A stretch of 64,000 nucleotides of DNA from Saccharothrix luteola (GTDB lineage: Bacteria > Actinomycetota > Actinomycetes > Mycobacteriales > Pseudonocardiaceae): contig NZ_JAJHUO010000002.1 of NCBI RefSeq assembly GCF_020859565.1, positions 62,001 through 126,000 on the forward strand, given 5' to 3'. A model generated the notes under the pieces. That model searched no databases. It saw only the letters and a program-made list of their open reading frames with translations, and had not been told where the DNA came from. Positions 51,201 to 60,300 of the stretch are shown here, piece by piece; the first letter of the stretch is position 1, and every line of letters starts with the position of its first letter. Made by a program: the position numbers and the translations under genes.

Positions 51201-54159
51201 CCGCGGCGAGCAGACCTACGACCCGCTGGGCCGGCTCACCGCCGCGTGGCGACCGGGCCGCCCGAGCACCGAGCCGCCCACCGCGCGCTACGAGTACCTG
51301 GTGCGCGCCGACGCGCCCAGCGTCGTGACCACGCACCGGTTGCTGGGCTCCGGCCAGTACCTGACCAGCTACGCGCTGCACGACGGCCTGCTGCGCGAGC
51401 GGCAGACGCAGGAGCCCTCGCCGGTCGGCGGTCGGATCGTCACCGACACGCTGTACGACAGCCACGGCCGTGCCTCGAAGACCAACGCCGCCTATTACAA
51501 CGCCGAGGAGCCGGGCACGTCGCTGCTGGTGGTCGACGACGCCGACGTGCCGTCGCAGGAGGTCGTGGAGCACGACGGCGCGGGCCGCACGGCCGCCGAG
51601 GTGCTGCGGTCCTACGGCGTGGAGCGGGCCCGCACGACCTACCGCCACGAGGGCGACCGCGTCAGCGTCGACCCGCCCGCCGGCGGCACGCCCACCACGA
51701 CCGTCACCGACGTGCGCGGCCGCGTGGTGGAACTGCGCCAGTACACCGGCGACGGCCCCGACGGCGAGCACCACACCACCCGCTACGGCTACACCAAGGC
51801 AGGCAAGCGGTCCTCGGTGACCGACGCGGCGGGCAACACCTGGCGCTTCGAGCACGACCTGCGCGGCAGGCAGGTGCGCGTGGACGACCCGGACAAGGGT
51901 GTCGCCACCAGCACCTACGACGACGAGGACCGCTTGACGAGCGTCACCGACGCCCGCGGCGCCACGCTCACGCACACCTACGACGCGCTGGGACGCCGCA
52001 CCGGCGTGTCCGAGGGGACGGACCGGCGCACCGAGTGGACCTTCGACGCGCTGCCCGGCGGCATCGGGGAACCGGCCGCCGCGATCCGGCACACCGACGG
52101 CGCGCAGTACCGCACCGAGGTCACCGGCTACGACGCGCTCGGCCTGCCGACCGGCACGGCCGTCACCGTCCCGGCGAGCGAGGGCGCACTGGCCGGCCGT
52201 TACGAGGTCACCGAGACGCGCGACCAGGCGGGCGCGCTCGTCAGCACCGGCCTGCCCGCGGTCGGCGACCTCCCCGCCGAGACCCTGACCACCGGGTACA
52301 CCGCGCTGGGCCAGGTGGCCACGCTGGGCTCGGACCTCGCGCGGTACGTGACGGCGACCGGTCACACCGCCGTGGGCGGGCTGGGCTACCGCATCCTCGG
52401 CGACCGGGTCATGCGCTCGTACACCTACGACGAGGCCACCCGCAGGCCCACCGGCCTGAAGACCGAGCTGGAGACCGGCGAGGTCGCCGTCGACCTGGCC
52501 CTGGGCCACGACCCGGCGGGCAACATCGTCTCCAGCACCGACGTGGCCTCCGGCGACACCCAGTGCTTCCGCGGCGACGCGCTGCGCCGCCTGGTGGAGG
52601 CGTGGACCACGACCTCCGACTGCGCGGCCGGGCCGAGCACCGGAGCGCTGGGCGGCCCCGCGCCGTACTGGCACACGTACGGCTACGACGCGGCGGGCAA
52701 CCGCACCCGCGAGGTGCACCACGCCGCGAGCGGGGACACGACCCGCGACTACGCCTACCCGCCGGTCGGGCAGGCCGGGCCGCACCGCGTCACCTCGGTG
52801 ACCACCGGGTCCGTCGTGGACGGTTACACCTACGACGCGGCGGGCAACACCGTCGGCCGCCCCGGGCAGGTCCTGTCGTGGACCGCCGAGGGCAGGCTCG
52901 CCCGGGTCGACGTGGGCGGGCAGGTCACCACGTTCGAGTACGACGCCGACGGCGACCGGCTGCTGCGCCACGACCCGGAGGCCAGCACGCTCTACCTCGG
53001 CGACACCGAGCTGCGCCTGGACCGCGACAGCGGGGCGCTCACCGCCACCCGTCACTACGGCGTGGACGGCGCGGTCGTCGCGGTGCGCACCGGCGCGGGT
53101 CTGAGCTGGCTCGCCGACGACCACGCGGGCACGGCGGGCGCCGTGATCGCCGCGGACGACCTGGCCGTCACGACCCGTCGCCGGCTGCCGTACGGCGCGC
53201 CGCGCGGCGCCACGCCGACGTGGCCGAGCGAGCAGGGCTTCGTCGGCGGCACGGACGACGCCTCCACCGGCCTGGTCCACCTCGGCGCGCGCGAGTACGA
53301 CCCGGCGATCGGCGCGTTCGCCTCGGCCGACCCGATCCTCAACGCCGAGGACCCGCAGCAGTTGCAGGGCTACGCCTACGCGGGCAACTCACCGGTCAGC
53401 CACGCCGACCCCACCGGTCTCACCGCGCGGCTCCTGCTCGCGCCGCAGACCGAGCCGATCACGTGGGACAGCGCGCTGACCGCGTTCCGCTGGAACGACG
53501 ACGTGGCCGGGACCCGCCTGCTCTACACACCGCACCCGACCGCGGGCGCGCTGGAGACCCGGGGCGCGTCCGGTGACGTCGGCGAGGTCATCAGGGAGAT
53601 CCTGGAGAGCCGCGGCGGGTGGTCGCCGAAGGTCCCGCCGGGCTACAGCACGCCGCCGCCGAGCGGGAACCTGCCGCCGATCCCCACCACGCCCGCGGCC
53701 AACCCGACGGGGTACACGACGCCCGACGGCTACCCGGTGCACAGCCCGGGCGAGGGCTCGTGGCGGGTGGACTGCCGGACCGACGGCGCCGTGCGCACCT
53801 GCCACTACACCCCGGTCAAGTCGCCGTCCTACGGCGGCGGGTACGCGATCGGCACCGGCTGGGGCGGCGGGGGTGCCCCGTTCGGGCCGGTGAGCGACGA
53901 CTACGAGGTCGGCGAGTTCGACAACGTGGCCTGGGACATGGAGGAGCGCGAGTACTGGGAGTACGACCTGTGCAAGCCGTGGAACCCGTGCGACACCAAG
54001 CCGGGCAAGGTCGAGGGCTACAGCCCGCCCGGGCTCTACACGTCCAAGAGCGGCTCCAAGACCAACAGCAAGGCGGGGCCCGCCCACTCGTCCAAGGGCA
54101 AGTCGGGCAAGTCGACCAAGACCAAGAGCAGCTCGAAGAGCTCCGCCAAGAAGAAGTGA
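48283..54159 (+). CDS. RHS-repeat exported protein, paralogue without Hint or recognisable toxin
   Basis: A 1958-aa exported protein with AGGAG before ATG 48283 and a signal peptide (ALALGGALVVVPPAVAG). It is collinear with RHS protein 1 over most of its length: SATWAVGVQSGDFSW, ASWIGEGFSYEPGFIE, HYGRAGVAGNATPYVRAGHP, EVDRVGGAPHAVTRYEYVED, YD repeats and the core end FVGGTDDASTGLVHLGAREY...HADPTG. After the core (about residue 1710) the tail differs. There is no Hint cysteine; instead there is a Pro/Gly-rich segment (YSTPPPSGNLPPIPTTPAAN), a cysteine pair in DLCKPWNPCDTK and a Lys/Ser-rich end. No toxin fold is recognised and no small immunity gene follows. It may be a structural or exhausted paralogue, or carry an unknown effector. 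Confidence 0.85.
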   Translation: MGAAWRRLVARGTALALGGALVVVPPAVAGPDGWGELPGTRSVVGKVAGGAPVPGLAVDAAAVTKAPEQQVSATARGGAVEVLEQGGNGVLFRVGRAGAPVAVEVDYSGMRHAFGGDYASRLRVVDVATGRVVPARNDVAAGKVHVEVAGGTAGGRSAGPDGTRVAPVRGTTYALTAGTSGDSGSFTPTSLAPSATWAVGVQSGDFSWNHPIEVPPAPGPTPQVALSYSSGVVDGRTASTNNQASWIGEGFSYEPGFIERTYEPCEEDGEPGKGDLCWDRQAAHVVLPGLTGELVWDAGRDHWRVADDEGWRVELRTGAANGDDNGEHWLVTGPDGTRYSFGSAGAAESVWTAPVFGNDAGEPCHGPSFDTSWCRQGYRWNLDLVTDTHGDQVSYYYDTEINHYGRAGVAGNATPYVRAGHPTRIDYGHRAGGEPTARVVFTSAPRCIPGSSCQPSKPGDWPDTPWDLACAGGGCAAAGPSFWGTTRLESITTQVRSGDGFADVDSWRLDHVFPATEDHTSPTLWLRALTRTGHVGGTATTPPLLFDGVRLPNRVAVSHDHEPMNKWRLSRVHNESGGSTEVRYLEDTCDPGSLPRQDANAEKCFPSFWLPAGLSSPQLGWFAKYVVAEVAEVDRVGGAPHAVTRYEYVEDGAAWHYDAAELVPDRFKTWGAWRGFQKVRVSTGGADGPRTLTEHLFLRGMDGDVLLDGGTREVKVEDSQGKQFEDKPGYAGFARETVVRDAVTGAEVSARFQQPWLSEPTAVRRRQSGPLEARILKVDSVQTRTPLPGGGSRMSETTTGYDGYGAVTKVHDLGDVAVPDDDLCTVTGYARNTDAWIIDRPNRVTTASVPCDDQPTQVFAPADVVSDERTAYDGADSTDTPPTKGDVTRTEELASWDGDRPVYVTTSRATHDAHGRVVTADNATGARTTTTYTPATGGPVTAVITTNALGHTGVEELEPARGRVVATVDANGRRGEQTYDPLGRLTAAWRPGRPSTEPPTARYEYLVRADAPSVVTTHRLLGSGQYLTSYALHDGLLRERQTQEPSPVGGRIVTDTLYDSHGRASKTNAAYYNAEEPGTSLLVVDDADVPSQEVVEHDGAGRTAAEVLRSYGVERARTTYRHEGDRVSVDPPAGGTPTTTVTDVRGRVVELRQYTGDGPDGEHHTTRYGYTKAGKRSSVTDAAGNTWRFEHDLRGRQVRVDDPDKGVATSTYDDEDRLTSVTDARGATLTHTYDALGRRTGVSEGTDRRTEWTFDALPGGIGEPAAAIRHTDGAQYRTEVTGYDALGLPTGTAVTVPASEGALAGRYEVTETRDQAGALVSTGLPAVGDLPAETLTTGYTALGQVATLGSDLARYVTATGHTAVGGLGYRILGDRVMRSYTYDEATRRPTGLKTELETGEVAVDLALGHDPAGNIVSSTDVASGDTQCFRGDALRRLVEAWTTTSDCAAGPSTGALGGPAPYWHTYGYDAAGNRTREVHHAASGDTTRDYAYPPVGQAGPHRVTSVTTGSVVDGYTYDAAGNTVGRPGQVLSWTAEGRLARVDVGGQVTTFEYDADGDRLLRHDPEASTLYLGDTELRLDRDSGALTATRHYGVDGAVVAVRTGAGLSWLADDHAGTAGAVIAADDLAVTTRRRLPYGAPRGATPTWPSEQGFVGGTDDASTGLVHLGAREYDPAIGAFASADPILNAEDPQQLQGYAYAGNSPVSHADPTGLTARLLLAPQTEPITWDSALTAFRWNDDVAGTRLLYTPHPTAGALETRGASGDVGEVIREILESRGGWSPKVPPGYSTPPPSGNLPPIPTTPAANPTGYTTPDGYPVHSPGEGSWRVDCRTDGAVRTCHYTPVKSPSYGGGYAIGTGWGGGGAPFGPVSDDYEVGEFDNVAWDMEEREYWEYDLCKPWNPCDTKPGKVEGYSPPGLYTSKSGSKTNSKAGPAHSSKGKSGKSTKTKSSSKSSAKKK

Positions 54160-54213
54160 GGGCACCGGCGATGGTCTCCGCCACCGGTGCGGCCCAACCC
54201 GGCTCGCGTCGTG

Positions 54214-54320
54214 GCCCCCCCGGGGGGGGGGCCCACTCGCCCGGGCCGGGCCGCCCCCCCCCCCCCCCGGGGGGGGCCCGGGGGGGGGGGGGGCCCCCCC
54301 CCCCCCCGCCCCCCCCCCCC
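54214..54320. repeat. Extreme alternating poly-C/poly-G tract
   Basis: About 107 bp made almost wholly of C runs and G runs of up to about 15 bases, including CCCCCCC-GGGGGGGGGG and longer blocks, interrupted only by a short ACTCG-containing piece. It lies where the signal peptide of the next gene should be encoded. Such runs are unusual even in actinomycetes and are prone to miscounting, so both length and frame here are suspect. Confidence 0.85.
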
Positions 54321-54358
54321 ACGACGCCGCCCGACCTCGCGCACGTGCGGTCGTCGCG

Positions 54359-57300
54359 GTGGCGGTGCTGCTGCTGACCTGCGTCACCGGGGCGGTCCGC
54401 CCCGAGGCGCCGCGGGCGGAGGCCGCCGCGCCGGTGTCCGCCGAGGAATCGGCGTCGGCGAAGGCGCGCGCGACCGGCGAGCCGGTCGAGGTCGACGCCC
54501 TGGGCACGGAAAACGTGGAGGTGGTCGCCAACCCCGAGGGCGACTTCACCGCCACCGCCTACGACCAGCCGGTCCGGGCGCACACCGCGACCGGCTGGGC
54601 GCCGGTCGACACCACGCTGGTCACCCGCCCGGACGGGACGGTCGGGCCGAAGGTCGCGGCCGTGCCGGTCGCGTTCTCCGGCGGCGGCTCGGCGCCGCTG
54701 GCCAGGACCGGCGCGGGCGAGGAGGTCACCGGGCTGGACTGGGCGGCGCCGCTGCCGCCGCCGGTGCTCGACGGCCCCACCGCCACCTACCGCGACCTCC
54801 TGCCCGGCGTGGACCTGGCGCTGACCGCCACGTCCACCGGGTTCTCCGAATCGGTGGTCGTGCGCGACCCCGCGGCCGTGCGCGACCCGCGGCTGCGGGA
54901 GCTGAGGTTCGGCCTGCACGGCGACGGTGCGCCCGCCGCCACGGCGGTGGCCGCCGAGGAGATCACCCCCGAACCCGCGGCGGCCGGCGAGCAGGCCTGG
55001 AAGTCGGCCGGTGACACCACCGCGCCCGCGCGGTGGGACGTCACCGACGACGCCGTCACCCTGCGCCTGGACGAGGCGCAGCTGTCCGACCCGACCACGA
55101 CCTACCCGCTGTCGGTGAACGGCCCGGACTGGGGCCGCAACCGGCATTGGGTGCTGTTGTCCCACAACCCCACCACCGGCGCGAAGGCGGCGTACTGGGA
55201 CTCCTCGCACCTCCCGCGGGTGGGTCGCGCCCGTGGCGACGACACCCGCTGGCGGTCGTACTTCGAGATGGACAGCGCGTGGCTCGCGGGCAAGCGGGTC
55301 AAGACCGCGACGTTCCGGATCTTCGAGTGGTGGGCCGAGTCCTGCCAACCGCAGCCGGTGGAGCTGTGGCACATCGGCGCGATCAGCCCCACCACGACCT
55401 GGGGCGACGCGACCCCGTTCCACCGCAAGGCCGCCGAGGTGGCCTCCGCCCACGGCTACGACGCCGGGTGCGAGCACCAGCAGATCGGGTTCGACATCAA
55501 GGACCTGATGGCCGAGGCCGCGGAGAACCGGTGGCCCACCACCACGCTGGCGCTGAAGGCCCGCGAGGACGCGACCTCGTACGCCGCCAAGGAGTTCCTC
55601 AACCGACCGGTGCCCGAGCTGGGACTGGGGAGCGAGAGCAACCCGCTGCTGTCCATCGCCGCGACCTACAACACGGTGCCCGAGGCCGCGACCGACGTGA
55701 CCGTGGCGAACCAGCCCTGCACGGGAGCCGACCCCGTCGTGGTGAACACGCCGACACCGGAGTTCGCCGCCACGGTCGCCGACGCGGACGCCGGGGCGGG
55801 CCAGCAGATCCGCGCGGTGTACCGGTGGTGGGAGGGCACCGGCGCCACGCCGTCGGACGCGGCGAGCGTGGCAGGCTCCTACAGCGGTCCGGGCCGGAGC
55901 AAGGCGGTGGTGCCACCGGAGAAGGCGTTGCGCCACGGCACGACCTACACCCTCGCCGCCGTGGCCGACGACAAGGTCGACAGCAGTGCCGGGCAGGCGT
56001 TGTGCCGGTTCACCGTGGACACCGCCAGACCCGGCGCGCCGCCCGCGGTCTCGTCGGCGCAGTTCCCGCCGAAGCCGGCGCCGGGCCCGCCCGTCTTCAC
56101 CGCGGGACAGCTGACGTTCGACGCGGGAGGCGACCCGGACGTGGTCTCCTTCGAGTACGGCATCGGGTACATCTCGGCCGTGGAGAACCGCAAGGTCGAC
56201 GCGGATGCCCCTGGTGGCCGCGCCACCGTCGCGTTCACCCCCGACATCCCGGCCACGTCGTCCTTCAGCTCCTACGTCGTCTCGGTGAAGAGCGTCGACC
56301 GGGCGGGCAACAGGTCCGCGAAGAGCACCACCTACCAGTTCATGGTCGGCATCGCCACCACGGCCGGCACCCCCTACGGGAACTGGAAGGCGGACTCGGT
56401 GTCCGGCGGCAAGCTGGTCGACACCAAGGAGCTGGCCGGGCAGCCGAGGTTCGACGCCACGATCTCCGGCGCCGTCACGTCGACCAAGGACCGCGCCAAC
56501 AAGCTCGCCGGCGCGGTGCGCCTCGACGGCACGGCGGCCCACGCCGTGACCAGCGCCCCGGTGGCGCCGCGGACCCCTGAGGGCACGTTCGGCAGCTTCA
56601 CGGCCGCGGCCTGGGTGAAGCTGGACCGGCCGTCGGAGTGGGCGGCGGTGATCAGCCAGGACGGCGACCTCCAGAGCGGGTTCGCGCTGAAGTACAACTC
56701 CTACCCGCGGTCGTGGCAGTTCGAGATGGACGGTTCGGACACCGCCGAGCGGGCACCGGTGAGCGCCACGTCGATCGCCTCGCCGCAATTGGGGGTGTGG
56801 ACGCACCTGGCGGGTGTCTACGACCACGCCGCGGGCACGGTCTCCCTCTACGTCAACGGGCAGCTCGCCGCGCGGACCGGGTTCCGCAGCACGTGGTACG
56901 CCTCCGGGCCCACCGCGCTCGGCCGGGCCCGCTACGGCGGCCAGGCGGAGGACTTCTGGCCGGGCGACCTGGACGAGCTGCAGCTGCTGCCGTGGGCCGC
57001 GTCGGAGTTCGAGGTGCGGCAGCGGATGGCGGGCCCGGCGCTGGGGTCGACCGCGAAGTGGGCGCTGGACGAGGGCGCCGGCCCGACCGCCACCGATCGC
57101 GACAGCGGCCACGTGCTGGCGTTGCAGGGCGGCACGTCGTGGGCGCCGGACCGGACCGGCAAGTCCTCGCTGCGCTTCGACGGGCGCGACGGGCACGCCC
57201 ACGCGGGCGGTCCGGTGGCCGCGCGGTCGCCGGAGGGCGCGTTCGACAGCTTCACCGCCTCCGCGTGGGTCAAGCTGGACGACCCGACCGACTGGGCGTG

Positions 57301-60300
57301 GGCGGTCAGCCAGGACGGGGTGCGCGACAGCGGTTTCGTCCTGGGCTACTCGCACTACCCGCGCGGCTGGGGCTTCGGCATGAGCGCCGTCGACGCGGAC
57401 GGCAGCGGGGGCGACGGCTACGTGATCGCACCGGCGGCGCCGCAGCTCGGCGTGTGGACCCACCTCACCGGCGTCTACGACCACGCCGCGGGCACGCTCA
57501 CGCTGTACGTCAACGGCAGGCAGGCGGCGTCCAAGCCGCACCGCAGCACCTGGTACGCCGGTGGCGCGCTGCAAGTGGGGCGCGCGAAGAACGACGGCTG
57601 GCACACCGACTTCTGGCCGGGGCAGGTCGACGACGTCCGGATCGTGCCCGGCGCCTTGGCCGCGGGCGAGGTCAGGGCCTTGGCGCAAGCGCCGGAGCGG
57701 ATCGACCAGGGCGGCAAGTGGGCCCTCGACGACAGCACGGCCGACGCGACCGGCCACGGTCACACCCTCGCGCTGTGGCCCGGCGCGTCCTGGGCCTCCG
57801 GCCGGAAGGAGGGCAGCGGCGGGCTGCGCTTCGACGGCACGTCCGGGCACGCCTACACGGCCGGACCCGTGATCGGCACGGACGCGAGCTTCACCGCGTC
57901 CGCCTGGGTGAAGCTGGACGCACTCGACCGCCACCAGACCGTGATCAGCCAGGACGGCGCGAACGGCAGCGGCTTCCGCCTGCACTACGACAAGGACGCC
58001 AGGGCCTGGGCGTTCACGGTCGCGGGCGACACCGCGACGGGCGGCACGGTGCCCGACGGCGCGGTCCTGGCCACGACCACGCCCAGGCTGGGGGAGTGGA
58101 CGCACGTCGCGGGCGTCCACAACGCCGTCGACGACCAGCTCCAGATCTTCGTCAACGGCAGGCTCCAGCGCACCGCGCCCCACGTCGGGGGCGTCCGCTC
58201 TGACCGGGGCCTGGTGGTCGGCCGGGCGCAGGGCGCGGCCGGGTCGATCGACCACCTGTCGGGCACGGTCGACGACGTGGAGGTGAGCGCCGCGGCGGCG
58301 AAGCCGACGCAGGTGTTCGGGCTCAGCGGCCTCGGCGTGCCGGTCGCGTACAACAACTCGCCCAAGCCCGTGGCGGACCTGGCGACGGCGGAGAGCGTCG
58401 TCACCGTCATCGGCCTGACGCCGGACATGGCGAGCACGCTGGAGGTGTCGGTCAAGCTCAAGCACACCTACCTCGGCGACCTCGTGCTGCGCCTGATCTC
58501 CCCGGACGGCACCGAGTACCTGCTCGAAGACCTGACCGGCACCGGCGACGTGGACGACTTCGACAAGAGGTACCCGTTCAACGCCTCCGGCGAGATGGTC
58601 AACGGCGACTGGAAGCTGCGGGTCGAGGACAAGGTCCTCGGTGACACCGGCTCGATCACCAGCTGGGGCTTGAGCGCGCCCGTGAGCGACGCCCCCGCCC
58701 ACTCCGCGCCGTGGCGGCGGATCAACGGCGCCGGGTTCACGGTCGGCGGCAACACCACGACCGAGCGCTCGGTGACCGTGTCCGACATCCCCGGCAAGGC
58801 GCCGACCAACCTGAACGTCACCATCGACAAGACCTACTCCTCGGCGGCGGACACCAAGCTCAGCCTGATCTCGCCGGACGGCAAGGAGCACGTGCTGCAC
58901 GACCCGGCGGCGCCCGCGCCACCCGCGTCCGCCAACCCGTGCGGTCCGGCCGTCGACCCGTACGGCCTCAAGAGCCACTACGTGGTGAACGTGATGAGCG
59001 CGCCCGCGAACGGCGTGTGGAAACTGCGGTTCAAGCACACCAGCGCCACCGGCGCGCCCACGGTCACCGCGTGGCAGCTGTGGTCGCCGATCAACTTCGT
59101 GGCCTCGACCGCCGCGCCGAACACGAAGTTCGCCAACGCCACGGACACGCCGATCGAGAACTGGCAGACGACCAGCTCGGCCTACGCCTGCGGCCTGCCC
59201 GGCACGGCCGCCAACGACGTGCGCGTCGCCGTCGACGTCCGACACCCCGACCGGGGCGACCTGGAGCTGGAACTCGTCGCGCCGGACGGCGCGGCGACCT
59301 ACCTGCTGGAGGACTTCGCCGACGACGACACCGGCGACAACGTGCTCAAGACCTACACCGTGGCGGGTTCCGCGCAGCTGCCCATCGGGCACTGGACCCT
59401 GCGGATCACCGACAACCGCAACGACTGGGTCGCCCACCTCAACGAGTGGAGCGTCCAGGTGCTGCCCAGCGCGCAGTCGACGCTGCCCGCCGGGTGGAAG
59501 GCGGAGAACACCGCGGACGTGCCGATCACCGACGACGGCTGGACCGAGTCGCCGGTCACCGTCACCGGGTTGACCGGCATGGCGCCCGCGGTGTGGCGGG
59601 TGGACGTCGCGATCAGGCACACGCACCGCGGCGACCTGGCGCTGTACCTGGAAGCGCCGGACGGCACCGGGTACCTGCTGGAGGACCTCACCACCACCGA
59701 GGACGCCGACGACCACGCCAAGACCTACCACGCCAACGCCCACGGCGAGATCGCGAACGGGGTGTGGAAGCTCAGGGTCCGCGACGCCGTGTGGGGCGAC
59801 ACCGGGTTCATCGACTCGTGGAGCCTGTCCTCGCCCTCGTTCGGCGGCGCGAACACCGACGTGCGGGTGCCGGTGGCCGACCTCCAGACCGCGGAGAGCC
59901 CGCTGACCGTGACCGGCGTGACCGGCGCCGTGCCCAACGGCGTGCACGTCCGCGCGGGCATCACGCACGCCAAGCCCGAGCAGCTGGTCGTCACGCTGGT
60001 CGCGCCGGACGGGACGACGACGTTCCCGCTGCACGACCGCAAACCGGTGCTGCCCAAGGCGTTCCGGCTCGACGCCTCGGCCGTCGCGTTCGCCGGCACG
60101 TGGAAGCTGCGCGTGCAGGACGCGGTGACCGGCGAGGCGGGGTCGATCGACTCGTGGGGCCTCGTGCTGGCCCCCGCGGTGGCGTGGCCGGACCAGCGCG
60201 GGTCGGCGTTCAAGGTCGACGGCACCGCTACGGGCGCGACCGCCACCGGGTCCAAGCGGGTGACCGGGATACCGGGCAACGCCCCGCTCGACCTGCGGTT

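Noticed and set aside
54187..55014. 275-aa plus-strand frame starting inside the homopolymer tract
   Set aside because: Its product is Arg/Gly/Pro-rich beyond the tract, while the other frame encodes recognisable domain sequence.
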